DNA of 64,000 bases. Source: Pseudalkalibacillus hwajinpoensis. Its GTDB lineage: Bacteria; Bacillota; Bacilli; Bacillales; Guptibacillaceae. The DNA lies in assembly GCF_039851965.1 (NCBI RefSeq), contig NZ_CP156674.1, positions 3,038,001 to 3,102,000 on the forward strand, given 5' to 3'. A program made the position numbers and the translations under genes. This document shows, one piece after another, positions 51,806-61,156 of the stretch. The notes beneath the pieces were generated by a model. It ran no database searches and was not told where the DNA came from. It was given only the letters and a program-made list of their open reading frames with translations. Position 1 is the stretch's first letter; every line of letters starts with the position of its first letter.

Positions 51806-53167
51806 ATGACTTCAAAAGTAAGTTTTGACTATTCAAAAGCATTGTCGTTTATTGGCGAGCATGAAGTAACATACATGGCAGACGCAGTAAAAGCTGCACA
51901 CGAGGCATTACATAATCAAACAGGAGCAGGCAGCGATTTTCTCGGCTGGCTAACGCTTCCGCATGACTATGACAAAGAAGAATTCTCACGCATTCAGAAA
52001 TCTGCTGAGAAAATCAAGTCAGATTCTGACGTTCTTCTTGTTGTAGGTATTGGTGGATCTTATTTAGGAGCTCGAGCAGCGATTGAAATGCTGAACCACT
52101 CCTTCTACAACGTATTAACGAAAGAAGAGCGCAAAACACCACAGGTCTTCTTCGTCGGGAATAACATTAGTTCCACTTACGTGAAAGATCTTTTCAGCGT
52201 ACTTGAAGGAAAAGACGTTTCTGTTAATGTGATTTCGAAATCAGGTACAACTACTGAGCCTGCGATCGCATTCCGTATCTTCAGAAAGTTCCTTGAAGAA
52301 AAATACGGTGTTGAAGAAGCAAGAAGACGCATCTATGCAACAACAGACAAATCAAAAGGTGCACTGAAAACACTTGCAGACGAAGAAGGATACGAAAGCT
52401 TCGTGATTCCTGATGATGTTGGTGGACGTTATTCCGTTCTTACAGCCGTTGGACTTCTTCCTATCGCAGCGAGCGGAATTTCAATTGAAGAGATGATGAA
52501 GGGTGCTCAGGATGCTCAAGACGATTTAAACACATCTGACCTTGCTTCAAACCAGGCATATCAGTATGCAGCTGTTCGTAATGCTCTATACAATAAAGGT
52601 AAGAACATCGAGCTTCTTGTGAACTATGAGCCATCACTTCACTATTTCTCTGAATGGTGGAAGCAGCTCTTCGGTGAAAGTGAAGGAAAAGACAATAAAG
52701 GGCTATTCCCTGCTGCTGTTGACTTCTCAACAGATCTTCACTCAATGGGTCAATACGTCCAAGACGGACGTCGCAGCCTGTTTGAAACCGTATTGAACGT
52801 TGAGAAAGCACGTCATGAAATCACGATTGAAGAAGACGACAAGAATCTCGACAAGCTAAACTACCTTGCTGGCGAAACAATGGACTTTGTAAACCAGAAA
52901 GCGTTCGAAGGAACAATGCTTGCCCATACAGACGGTGATGTTCCAAACTTGATCGTTAACATTCCAGAAATGACACCATACCACTTCGGTTACCTTGCTT
53001 TCTTCTTTGAAAAAGCATGTGCGGTATCAGGTTACCTCCTTGGTGTGAATCCATTCGATCAGCCTGGTGTTGAAGCTTACAAGACGAACATGTTCGCGCT
53101 TCTAGGTAAACCAGGATTCGAAAAAGAAAAAGCTGAGCTTGAGGATCGCCTTAAATCTCACGAATAG
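51806..53167 (+). CDS. pgi: Glucose-6-phosphate isomerase Pgi
   Basis: 453 residues. VVGIGGSYLGARAA, ISKSGTTTEPAIAFR (phosphate binding), GGRYSVLTAVGLLP, and LLGVNPFDQPGVEAYK, which carries the catalytic Lys region, are all intact. It interconverts glucose-6-phosphate and fructose-6-phosphate. RBS is TTGGAGG. The gene order yugJ-pgi-yugN-yugO is conserved with B. subtilis. Confidence 0.98.
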   Translation: MTSKVSFDYSKALSFIGEHEVTYMADAVKAAHEALHNQTGAGSDFLGWLTLPHDYDKEEFSRIQKSAEKIKSDSDVLLVVGIGGSYLGARAAIEMLNHSFYNVLTKEERKTPQVFFVGNNISSTYVKDLFSVLEGKDVSVNVISKSGTTTEPAIAFRIFRKFLEEKYGVEEARRRIYATTDKSKGALKTLADEEGYESFVIPDDVGGRYSVLTAVGLLPIAASGISIEEMMKGAQDAQDDLNTSDLASNQAYQYAAVRNALYNKGKNIELLVNYEPSLHYFSEWWKQLFGESEGKDNKGLFPAAVDFSTDLHSMGQYVQDGRRSLFETVLNVEKARHEITIEEDDKNLDKLNYLAGETMDFVNQKAFEGTMLAHTDGDVPNLIVNIPEMTPYHFGYLAFFFEKACAVSGYLLGVNPFDQPGVEAYKTNMFALLGKPGFEKEKAELEDRLKSHE

Positions 53168-53173
53168 AAGTTC

Positions 53174-53203
53174 AAAGAGAGTGCTGCGGCACTCTCTTTT
53201 CTA
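53174..53203 (+). terminator. Terminator of pgi
   Basis: Stem AAAGAGAGTGC/GCACTCTCTTT plus T residues. Confidence 0.92.
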
Positions 53204-53235
53204 TTTAAAGATAAGAAAGTATAAAATTCAGTGAA

Positions 53236-53333
53236 GTCTAGCTCCAGCGCCTACCCGCTCGAGGTCTTAAGCCAAGCCTCATTGTGGCTCGTCTTAAGCT
53301 TGACGCGGGTGAACAAGGCGCTTACGCTTTTCT
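53236..53333 (-). repeat. Repeat family C (Bacillaceae CTAGCT...CGCTTTT type)
   Basis: Starts GTCTAGCTCCAGCGCCTACC and ends AAGGCGCTTACGCTTTTC, with an internal GTCTTAAGC/GCTTAAGAC type inverted repeat (TCTTAAGCCAAGCC, GTCTTAAGCTTGACG). Its ends resemble those of inverted family A copies, so the two families may share origin. Confidence 0.7.
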
Positions 53334-53398
53334 TATCATGAAATCTCCCTGATTGGACACGATAAGCGTAGAACTACGTAAACAGGGAGGAAGCACCT

Positions 53399-53809
53399 AT
53401 GATTCCAATGGACTCTGTGCTCAAAGGTAAAACGATCGAACTAAGCATTATGGAAGACAAGCTCCGTCAATTAGGATACAGCTATGGCGGCGGTTGGGAA
53501 TATGACCACGGTTATTTTGACTATAAAATTGACGACGAAGATGGATACCTCTTTCTTAGGGTGCCAATTAAAGCCGTGAAAAAAGAGCTTGATGCGGATG
53601 GCGCAATCGTTAAAATCGGTCAGCCGTTCTTGCTCTCTCATATGTATCAGTCGGGTGTTGATCCAGAAGGTAATATCGGCAATATTTCAGCGTCATTTAA
53701 TCAGTTCCAGGAACCTACAAATAAGGATGCCGAAATCGATGAAAAGTGGTTGAAGTTCGGTGAACGCCATGTGAAACATCTTGACGCAGCGCTCACTCCT
53801 TATGTGTGA
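53399..53809 (+). CDS. yugN: YugN family protein
   Basis: 136 residues, soluble. The YugN signature GYSYGGGWEYDHGYFDYKID and the region LSHMYQSGVDPEGNIGN are recognisable. Function unknown. Its last ten bases overlap the convergent yugO stop. RBS is GGGAGGAAG. Confidence 0.9.
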   Translation: MIPMDSVLKGKTIELSIMEDKLRQLGYSYGGGWEYDHGYFDYKIDDEDGYLFLRVPIKAVKKELDADGAIVKIGQPFLLSHMYQSGVDPEGNIGNISASFNQFQEPTNKDAEIDEKWLKFGERHVKHLDAALTPYV

Positions 53810-54792
53810 ATCACAAGCAATCGATCATCTGATTGAATCGTAAACGATGGGGATGGATTCATCACGAGGTCATTCCCTCTTTTTACACCAATCATCAGAA
53901 TGTCTTTTTCGTTCAGTCGCTGTGCTACATCACAAAAAGAAACCTCACTAAACGTTTCTGCACTCATAAAATCCAGCTGATTTGGCTTTAAATGTGTCAG
54001 CATTTCTAGAAGCGTCGTTGAAAGCCCATGCGAGAAAACACTATTGGTCATCACCGTACTGAGTAGATGAGCACTCTCTATAATCTCATCTGCACCTGCA
54101 CGTTTAGCGTTCACAATTTGTTCAGGGGAGAGGATCTCCACAATTGTGTAGACGGAAGGATTAATTCCTTTTATCGTTAAAAGCGTCAGAATCGATTGCA
54201 TATCCACTTCAATCTCACTTTTATATTGATCAGCAGTAATCAGAACTGTCTGAGCGTCTCTGACATTCGCACTTCTTAATGTACTGTCCTCACCTGGGCT
54301 TCCTTTGATAAAATGGATCCCTTCTTTTTGAAGGGGATTCTCAGTAAGCGAGTTGTCGATTAGCACAACAGACCGTTCCGGTTGATTGGAAAGGAGAGCC
54401 TTAATGGTATGTCTGCTTCTAGAATTCCAGCCTACGACAACCACATGATTACTACGATCATACCGACGCTCGCCCCGGCCGAGTGCCCCTTGTGTCATAA
54501 CAAAGGTGGAAGCGAGCCTTGCCATATAAAAAGTCATAAAACCAGCACCGAACATAATATAGACCATTGCCAGCGCTTTTCCTGCCGTTGTCTCAGGGGA
54601 TACATCCCCATAGCCGATTGTAGAAGCCGTCACTATCGCAAACCAGATTCCTTCAAAAACGCTTGGAAACACTTTTGGCTCAACCGTATGCATCACAAAC
54701 CCCATTGCGATAAGGATCAGTACAATTAATACGCCAAGTTGTAATACTGGTGGGTAGCGCGATATATAATAAACTACGTCCCGTAATCTCAA
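53800..54792 (-). CDS. yugO: Potassium channel with RCK/TrkA-N domain (YugO)
   Basis: 330 residues. Two membrane helices flank the selectivity filter TIGYGD (58-63). A TrkA-N/RCK domain follows (HVVVVGWNSRSRHTIKALL), then a TrkA-C-like end (SFTIQSDDRLLVIHT). YugO of B. subtilis is the K+ channel that relays electrical signals in biofilms. Genes converge with yugN by a 10-bp overlap. Confidence 0.93.
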   Translation of the reverse strand: MRLRDVVYYISRYPPVLQLGVLIVLILIAMGFVMHTVEPKVFPSVFEGIWFAIVTASTIGYGDVSPETTAGKALAMVYIMFGAGFMTFYMARLASTFVMTQGALGRGERRYDRSNHVVVVGWNSRSRHTIKALLSNQPERSVVLIDNSLTENPLQKEGIHFIKGSPGEDSTLRSANVRDAQTVLITADQYKSEIEVDMQSILTLLTIKGINPSVYTIVEILSPEQIVNAKRAGADEIIESAHLLSTVMTNSVFSHGLSTTLLEMLTHLKPNQLDFMSAETFSEVSFCDVAQRLNEKDILMIGVKRGNDLVMNPSPSFTIQSDDRLLVIHT

Positions 54793-54914
54793 AACAAACC
54801 GCTCCTTTCTCCATTCCCATTATGCCCACGAATGATTGGAAAAAACCACCACGTGTGTGATCAAAGACAGCAGGGTATAGAAAGGATATGACTGTTTAAA
54901 AAGGGTGAAGAAAC

Positions 54915-55226
54915 ATGAGAGCACTATCATCATTCCTCGTATCGCTCGTACGCCTGATCTTCGGCATCATCGAAGCGATTCTCGGAATTCGTATATTGCT
55001 GAAACTATTCAGCGCAAACTCTGCTGCGCCATTCGTGCAATGGATCTACGACACATCAGCACCACTACTATATCCGTTTCGAAACATCTTCCCAACAACT
55101 GAATTCAGCGGTGGATTTGTCGTCGAATTCTCGGCGGTCTTTGCACTGATTGTGTATAGTATTATTGGGTCATTGATTGTAAGGTTTGTGGCGATGGGGT
55201 TAGGTTCAGGTAAGGAGAGAAGATAG
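54915..55226 (+). CDS. YggT family membrane protein
   Basis: 103 residues with two main hydrophobic regions (about 6-31 and 71-93). LVRLIFGIIEAILGIRILLK and WIYDTSAPLLYPFRNIFP are YggT hallmarks. The family is linked to osmotic adaptation and to cell division membrane biology, without defined activity. RBS is AAAGGGTGAAG. Confidence 0.8.
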   Translation: MRALSSFLVSLVRLIFGIIEAILGIRILLKLFSANSAAPFVQWIYDTSAPLLYPFRNIFPTTEFSGGFVVEFSAVFALIVYSIIGSLIVRFVAMGLGSGKERR

Positions 55227-55265
55227 GAAGAGGAGAGACGCTGGGGACAGCGTTTCTTACTTTTG

Positions 55266-55386
55266 TGTGTCTAGCTTCAATAACCAGGCCCACGAGACAC
55301 TTCACCAATCAATCGGAATACAAAGACAGTGTTCAGTTTAGATGGTTCCAGCGCTTTTAGGATCTAAACGGTCACTTCCGTATTTC
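55266..55386 (-). repeat. Repeat family A, copy 5 (diverged, inverted)
   Basis: GTCTAGCTTCAATAACCAGG at the left and GGATCTAAACGGTCACTTCC at the right correspond to the ends of inverted copy A4; the centre keeps ACAGTGTTCAGTTTAGATGG. Confidence 0.7.
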
Positions 55387-55463
55387 TTGTAAAAAATAGT
55401 TGCCGTTCACATAATTGCTGTGATAAAATAAATCTTGTCGACAGGAAATCGCTGTCATTATAC

Positions 55464-55536
55464 GGGGCATTAGCTCAGCTGGGAGAGCGCTACACTGGCA
55501 GTGTAGAGGTCAGCGGTTCGAGCCCGCTATGCTCCA
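55464..55536 (+). tRNA. tRNA-Ala (anticodon GGC)
   Basis: 73-nt cloverleaf. Acceptor GGGGCAT/ATGCTCC, D arm GCTC/GAGC, anticodon arm CTACA/TGTAG with loop CTGGCAG (anticodon GGC) and T arm AGCGG/CCGCT with loop TTCGAGC. CCA is not encoded. An integrase gene begins about 65 bases after it, so its 3' part is the probable att site of the island. Confidence 0.95.
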
Positions 55537-55540
55537 TCTT

Positions 55541-55571
55541 AAAAACCCTTGTGTATCAAGGGTTTTTCTTG
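55541..55571. terminator. Terminator between tRNA-Ala and integrase
   Basis: Stem AAAACCCTTG/CAAGGGTTTT followed by T residues on the plus strand; it also serves the convergent integrase. Confidence 0.88.
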
Positions 55572-55602
55572 TGTGTGCAATTTTGTATACACACCACAAT
55601 TA

Positions 55603-56829
55603 TTAGGTTGTTGACGATTTGTTGACCAAATTTTTATTTGGAGCATATTTATCAAATTGACTTGCAGTTTGCGTAGCTCTTTTTTTAGAAATATGTCCAT
55701 AGATATCTGAAGTGATTTTCGAACTTGAATGACGAGCACGTTTCTGAATGGCTGGTAAATTCACGTTGTCTTCTTCCATTAAAAGAGCGACCATGCTATG
55801 GCGTAAGTCATGAAGACGAATTTTTTTCAATTTGTATTTCTCAACTATTCGACTCCATTTTGTTGTAGGCGTTGTAAAATAGAGAGGACTTCCTAATCCT
55901 TTATGAAAAAGATACTGGTGATCGTTCCCTTCCCAATATTCAGCTGCACTTTCTTTTTCATTTAGCCACTCAACTTTATACTCTTTCAATAAATCCATGT
56001 ACCACTCAGGCATAACGACTGATGCTTTAGATGATTTCGTTTTGGGATCCTTTATAATAGGTTGACCGTTTTCGCTACCTACAATGTTATTTATAATTTC
56101 TATTTCATTAGTATCAAATAAGATGTTAGACCACTCAAGAGCTGTTAATTCTCCTCGTCTAAATCCGCCAAATAAAGCTCCTAAAAAATACACACGCCAC
56201 ATCAGTGATTCCTGGTTCAAAGCTTCAAATACTTCTCCAAGATCTTCACTAGTGTAATACCTCATTTCTCTTTGTTTGACTGCTGGCTTTTTAATGCCAG
56301 TCATCGGATTATCTTTAATAATACGCCACTCGTATGCTCTGTTAAATACATTACAAAGCGCATCATAAAATTTCCGAATAGAATCAGATGAGAGTTTACC
56401 TGGACGTCCGTCTTTTCTTTCATTCTCGCCGGTTGCTTTATCATCTAAAAACCGTATGATTTGAATTGTTTTAATATCTCCAATTCTTTTAGCTCCAAAC
56501 ACAGGGAGGATGTGACTACGTAGAGAGCTCATATAGTTTTTAACAACAGTGGGGGATAATTCTTTAATTGCATAACGCTTGTACCATTCCTGAACGAAGT
56601 CACTAAACAAGTTTTTGTTAGGAGCAATATATTCACCCGCCTCAATTTCAATCTGGAATTTTGCCAGCTCCTGTTGTAAGAAATTTTCTAATTTGCGTTT
56701 CGTTTTTAATAAAGGTGGATCAGTGACCCGTATTGTCTTGGTACGTTTTTTACGCTTACCTTTAGCATCATATCCTGCTTCTACCACCAACAGAAAAGAA
56801 TTCTCTCCCCGTCTTTGGTAACTTCCCAT
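55603..56829 (-). CDS. int: Tyrosine recombinase integrase of a tRNA-Ala island
   Basis: 408 residues. An N-terminal AP2-like arm-binding region (YQRRGENSFLLVVEAGYDAKG) and SAM-like core-binding domain (FSDFVQEWYKRY, residues 75-175) precede the catalytic domain with GGFRRGEL (Arg224 or 225), H340-D-L-R343, H367 and the nucleophile Y377 in ITSDIYGH. All catalytic residues are intact. It is transcribed toward the tRNA, the typical arrangement for tRNA-targeting phages and islands. Confidence 0.95.
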   Translation of the reverse strand: MGSYQRRGENSFLLVVEAGYDAKGKRKKRTKTIRVTDPPLLKTKRKLENFLQQELAKFQIEIEAGEYIAPNKNLFSDFVQEWYKRYAIKELSPTVVKNYMSSLRSHILPVFGAKRIGDIKTIQIIRFLDDKATGENERKDGRPGKLSSDSIRKFYDALCNVFNRAYEWRIIKDNPMTGIKKPAVKQREMRYYTSEDLGEVFEALNQESLMWRVYFLGALFGGFRRGELTALEWSNILFDTNEIEIINNIVGSENGQPIIKDPKTKSSKASVVMPEWYMDLLKEYKVEWLNEKESAAEYWEGNDHQYLFHKGLGSPLYFTTPTTKWSRIVEKYKLKKIRLHDLRHSMVALLMEEDNVNLPAIQKRARHSSSKITSDIYGHISKKRATQTASQFDKYAPNKNLVNKSSTT

Positions 56830-57486
56830 ATTAAATACCTCCCATTAAAATTTTAATAATAGAAATGAGTAATATGATCGGTACTATGTGTTGGTTTAAT
56901 ATTTTATTAAACTGTGCAAAACGCTTTTTAATTAGCTCAAAATCCTTTAGGTCTAGTTCCTAAAGGTGAAAGATTCCTTGACGATTCATCAAATTGTGAT
57001 TCATTGCTATCTTTTTTTAGCTTATGTTACGATTAAAAATTTCAATTTTCTAAAACAGTTGTTGTATTATGAGGGACTTTGTTACTTTTAACATTCTTTA
57101 TATCATTATACGAACGAAAGTTCTTGGTATCAATTAAGATTAAATTAAACTCAAAAAGTTGCGAAAATAAAGCTTTAAAAAGAAAAGTAACGCACGATAG
57201 AAGCTTAGAAAGGAAGGAGGATTAAAGTCTAAACATATAATTTCTAATTTATTCCAATGAAAAGCGGATTCTTGGAAGAGTAATTGTAATATTTAATCCA
57301 TAAAAGGGCGCAAATTGTTGAGGAAGATATTTTAGATCATAGAGGTGAGGATTGGACTTATCGCTCTCTTTTTAAAAAACAGTTATTCCAATAATTTTCA
57401 GTATTTTGCGACTCTTGTTGATATTTAATGGTACTATGATAATAGGTAATTTTACCAAATAATTGGTTGGTTGGTAGGTGAAATAT
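56830..57486. other. Low-GC intergenic region between integrase and ABC-3C operon
   Basis: About 650 AT-rich bases. An 8-bp inverted repeat CCTTTAGG/CCTAAAGG lies at 56944-56966. A frame at about 57296-57394 (HKRAQIVEEDILDHRGEDW) looks protein-like but has no valid start. A strong but orphan GGAAGGAGG stands at 57210-57219. No excisionase or repressor gene is seen. Confidence 0.5.
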
Positions 57487-58710
57487 ATGAGTCAACACTC
57501 AGCAGATGCTTCGCTTTTAGGTTATTATTTTCAAGGTATGTACGCCTTGGTAAAGTTATTAGATGCAAATGATTACGATAGAATTAGTATAGAGACTTTT
57601 GATGATGTTTATCTTGATGGGGATGTTAAAACATTATATCAATTAAAACATAGTCTTAATAGTGGTGGGAATTTAAATGAAAAAAATGATGGCTTATGGA
57701 AGACGATAAGAATTTGGGCAAAGATGGTGGAGAAAGAAGAAGTAGACGAAGCCACTTTTTTTATATTTGTAACTCCACTTCTAATCGATGAAAATTGTTC
57801 ACTTACTGAACTGTCTAAAAATGATTCTAATAGGAGTCGAGTGGTTGATGATCTTCTAATGGAAGCCAAACGTGTTGCTGGTAAGAGGAAAATAGCAAAA
57901 AGTAAACAAGAAGCCTTACCTTATAAAACAAGATGGCCTGGTTGTGAGGCTTATTTATCTTTGTGCCCGGAACAAAGAGTCGATTTGGTTAATAAAATTA
58001 CTATACACCCAAATAATTTTAATATAAAAGATATCCATAATGAAGTAACATTGAAAATTAAAAATACGGTACCATTAGGAATTCGGCCAAAGTTAGTTGA
58101 ACGACTAATTGAATGGTGGGATAGACGGGTAGTATTAGGGTTGTTAAACGAGGCATCAAGGGACATTAGTAAACATGAATTAATACAGTACATAGTAACA
58201 CTAGTTAACGAATTATCTGAAGAAAATTTAACAGATGATTATGGAGACCGAAACGAGGAAGCTGATATATTAGGTGAACTTGGTGGGAATATGGAAGCTC
58301 AGATAGATCTAGTAAATGGAGGGAAGTCAAGAAAAAAAAGAGCGGCGGTGGCTAGATGGCAAGCAAGAAATCAAAGAGAAAGATGGCTGGATGATGATTT
58401 AATTAATGGAATAGAATTAAAAAAATTAGATAAAAGGTTAATTAATGTTTGGGATGATTATTTTCAAACAATGAAATATGATTTAGAGGATGAGGACGAA
58501 AATGTACTTGCTGAAAATGGACGTTCACTTTTAGATTGGTCCCATAGAAAGGCTTTTCAGGAAGTTATTCCAGTTCGAGAAGGATGGAGACAGCCTTATC
58601 TAGTACAGGGATCGTACCAGCAACTTGCAGAAGATTTAGTAGTTGGCTGGCATCCAGAATTTGATGAAATTCTTAAAAAAAATTCATCTAATCAGGAGGG
58701 AGAAAAATGA
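57487..58710 (+). CDS. ABC-3C system component 1: PD-(D/E)xK-like effector with C-terminal ABC-3C domain
   Basis: 407 residues from ATG 57487 (a GTG at 57478 is also possible). The N-terminal 80 residues, LGYYFQGMYALVKLLDAND then ISIETFDDVYLDG and LYQLKHS, have the glutamate, aspartate and QxK pattern of Cap4-like restriction endonuclease folds. The remaining 320 residues are helical and hydrophilic, as in the CTD of ABC-three-component proteins. It overlaps the next gene by four bases. Predicted to cleave DNA when released by the ATPase (inference from family). Confidence 0.75.
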   Translation: MSQHSADASLLGYYFQGMYALVKLLDANDYDRISIETFDDVYLDGDVKTLYQLKHSLNSGGNLNEKNDGLWKTIRIWAKMVEKEEVDEATFFIFVTPLLIDENCSLTELSKNDSNRSRVVDDLLMEAKRVAGKRKIAKSKQEALPYKTRWPGCEAYLSLCPEQRVDLVNKITIHPNNFNIKDIHNEVTLKIKNTVPLGIRPKLVERLIEWWDRRVVLGLLNEASRDISKHELIQYIVTLVNELSEENLTDDYGDRNEEADILGELGGNMEAQIDLVNGGKSRKKRAAVARWQARNQRERWLDDDLINGIELKKLDKRLINVWDDYFQTMKYDLEDEDENVLAENGRSLLDWSHRKAFQEVIPVREGWRQPYLVQGSYQQLAEDLVVGWHPEFDEILKKNSSNQEGEK

Positions 58711-59195
58711 TTTCGGCAGATACTTATACGTCAACAAATCCTGTCCTTTGTTCATTAGTATTATGGTCTTTTCTTAATGGATTTGAAAAAGTGAAGAAAG
58801 ATGGATGTGAACTTCCAATATTATTTCTACCCTTGCCTTTAATATTATCAAAAAGTATAAGGAATAATTTTTCAGGGAGTAATACTACAACTGGTTTACT
58901 TACATGGATAGCACGAAACCCTTCAGTTTTGATTAATGTAGGTCAAAGAATAGAAGTAACCCAAGATATTACTAAAGAAGCAATTTTATTCGGGGTTCCT
59001 AATAAAATTTTTTCTTTTAATGATGAAGGGCTCATCTTCTCTAATAAAAGCGGAATTAAAGTTAGTAAGGTATATTCAGTGGATCATGTTGAAGAAGGAA
59101 ATGAAATGCTACTAACAGCAAGAAGGTTAGGTGGTTGGTGTGGCCAATTAGAATCTACAAAAACAATATTTAATGTACTAGGAGTGTCACTATGA
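58707..59195 (+). CDS. ABC-3C system middle component
   Basis: 162 residues. The pattern NPVLCSLVLWSFLNGF, LPILFLPLPLILSKSIR, TGLLTWIARNPSVLI and EAILFGVPNKI matches the small middle component of ABC-three-component systems: a helical hydrophobic-core protein of this size whose genes lie between effector and ATPase. ATGA overlaps on both sides give strict translational coupling. Its role as adaptor is inferred. Confidence 0.8.
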   Translation: MISADTYTSTNPVLCSLVLWSFLNGFEKVKKDGCELPILFLPLPLILSKSIRNNFSGSNTTTGLLTWIARNPSVLINVGQRIEVTQDITKEAILFGVPNKIFSFNDEGLIFSNKSGIKVSKVYSVDHVEEGNEMLLTARRLGGWCGQLESTKTIFNVLGVSL

Positions 59196-61156
59196 AACGA
59201 TGGAATATTAAAAAATTACTATTATATAGTCATAACGAACAGATGAAAGAATTAGAGTTTAATCTCGAGGATGTTACGATTATTACAGGGGGCTCACGAA
59301 CTGGAAAGTCTGCTATACCTGAGATTATTGATTATGTATTGGGAGCTGGGGAATGTCATATCCCTTCTTTTGCAAGGGCATGCTTGAGTTGGGTAGGGAT
59401 ATTATGGGTGAAAGATGATACTGAATTCTCTTTATATAGGAGGATACCCAATATTGGAAAGAAATCTAGCCAAGATATATACTTTGAAATTGGGAAAAAT
59501 GTTAGAATTCCAGCTAAATCATCATTACTCAGTAAAAAAACCAATCTTGAAGGTGGATTATCACAGTTTGAAAGATTATTAGGGATAGGTGATGCAAGAA
59601 CAGAATCTTTTGGGAAGAAGTTTGAGTCCAAAAGAATATCGGTTAGAAATACAATGCCTTATCTTTTACAAGATGATGATGTAATCATTAGTAAAAATAC
59701 ATTACTACGAGGTGCTAATGATGAACGGAAGCAGAGCATTATTGAATCATTACCATATTTTCTGGGAATTGTAGATGAAGATACTTTAGGCAAAGAACTG
59801 GAGTTTAAGAAGATCACTAAACAAATTTCTAGAATTGAAAAGAAGGTTAATACAAATAAAACTATCATCTATGGTGAACCTAATAAAGCTTTGAGTTTAA
59901 TTCAAGAGGCAATACAATTAGGTTTGATAGACAATGATGACGATTTAGAAAAGTGTAGTAATGATGAACTTTTTACTAAATTAACAAAGGTATCCAATTG
60001 GGATATAACAGATCAAAATAAAGTTAATGAAGATCAACTTCCTCATTTATATGAAAAATTAGCTAATGAGCAAATTAAAGCTATTGAAATAAAGAATCAG
60101 TTGAGAAAGGCTAAACAACAAATTTTAACGGTTGATGAATTTGATGGAACAGTAAATAGGCAAAAAAGAAAATTAGAGGTTGTTAACCTCTTTAAAAATC
60201 CACACGACCCTAGTACATGTCCACTTTGCAGCAATGAGTTAACGTCTCCTTCAAAGCCAGTGAGTACGATAAAAAATCTAATGACAAAAGTTCAAGACGA
60301 TTTGAAAAGTATAGAGAAAGATAGACCAAGATTGGATAGTCATATTAACAAATTAAGAACAGAACTAGAGATTAAAGAATTTGAAATTGAGAATACCAAA
60401 GATGAAATAGCAACTTTAGTTAATGAAAATGAACAAATTGAAAATAATTTAGATATCTTCCAAAGAAGGTTTAGAACTATCGGTCGCATAAGTCTATATT
60501 TAGAAAGTAAAGATGCACTTAATTCTGATAAACAGCTTAAAGACCAGAATATCCTAGAGGAACTATATTATAGGTTGGAGGAATTAAAGGAAGAGATTAA
60601 TTTTGAGAGTAAAGTTAATAAATTGGAAAACGCAGAGCGTAGAATCTCTTCTATTGCAACTAATATAATATCAAATTTGCCATTTGAGGAACGTTATAAG
60701 GATTGTCCAGTTTATATAAATTTAAAAAACCTTGATGTTGGTGTTTCCTTACCAACACACAGTGAAAGTATGCGTGATGTTGGTTCAGATGAAAACTATT
60801 TAAGTTTACATGTATCATTAATGTTGGCTTTGCACAGACACTTTGCAAATTTGGAAAGACCAGTTCCAGGAGTTTTACTATTTGACCAACTTAGTAGACC
60901 ATATTTTCCACCTGATGAAGAACCGAATGAAGTGGAAATAGATGATGAGGTGAACGAAGATAGCGAAAGAAGTTCACTCATTAAATATTTTGAAGCATTA
61001 TTTAATGAAGTAGATAGAAATGAGTCTCTACAAATTATTATTATTGAACATGCTTTTTTTAAGAATCATGATCGATACAAAAAGTCTGTTAAATATAGAT
61101 GGAAAAAAAACGAATCTGGCCTTATTCCTAAAGATTGGCCAGAAAAAATCAAATAA
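59192..61156 (+). CDS. ABC-3C system ATPase, DUF3732/SMC-Rad50-like with zinc hook
   Basis: 654 residues. Walker A is GGSRTGKSA (33-41). Long coiled coils (about 205-340 and 355-490) flank a CPLC zinc hook (343-346). The signature region is SDENYLSLHVSLMLALHR (about 532-549), Walker B lies in PGVLLFDQLSRP (559-570) and the switch segment in IIIIEH (615-620). The DUF3732 family is the ATPase of ABC-3C conflict systems. It may sense invading DNA or replication intermediates and gate the nuclease component (inference). Confidence 0.85.
   Translation: MKRWNIKKLLLYSHNEQMKELEFNLEDVTIITGGSRTGKSAIPEIIDYVLGAGECHIPSFARACLSWVGILWVKDDTEFSLYRRIPNIGKKSSQDIYFEIGKNVRIPAKSSLLSKKTNLEGGLSQFERLLGIGDARTESFGKKFESKRISVRNTMPYLLQDDDVIISKNTLLRGANDERKQSIIESLPYFLGIVDEDTLGKELEFKKITKQISRIEKKVNTNKTIIYGEPNKALSLIQEAIQLGLIDNDDDLEKCSNDELFTKLTKVSNWDITDQNKVNEDQLPHLYEKLANEQIKAIEIKNQLRKAKQQILTVDEFDGTVNRQKRKLEVVNLFKNPHDPSTCPLCSNELTSPSKPVSTIKNLMTKVQDDLKSIEKDRPRLDSHINKLRTELEIKEFEIENTKDEIATLVNENEQIENNLDIFQRRFRTIGRISLYLESKDALNSDKQLKDQNILEELYYRLEELKEEINFESKVNKLENAERRISSIATNIISNLPFEERYKDCPVYINLKNLDVGVSLPTHSESMRDVGSDENYLSLHVSLMLALHRHFANLERPVPGVLLFDQLSRPYFPPDEEPNEVEIDDEVNEDSERSSLIKYFEALFNEVDRNESLQIIIIEHAFFKNHDRYKKSVKYRWKKNESGLIPKDWPEKIK

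Noticed and set aside
53800..53809. Frameshift at the yugN/yugO junction
   Set aside because: The ten-base overlap is simply convergent stop codons; both proteins end normally.
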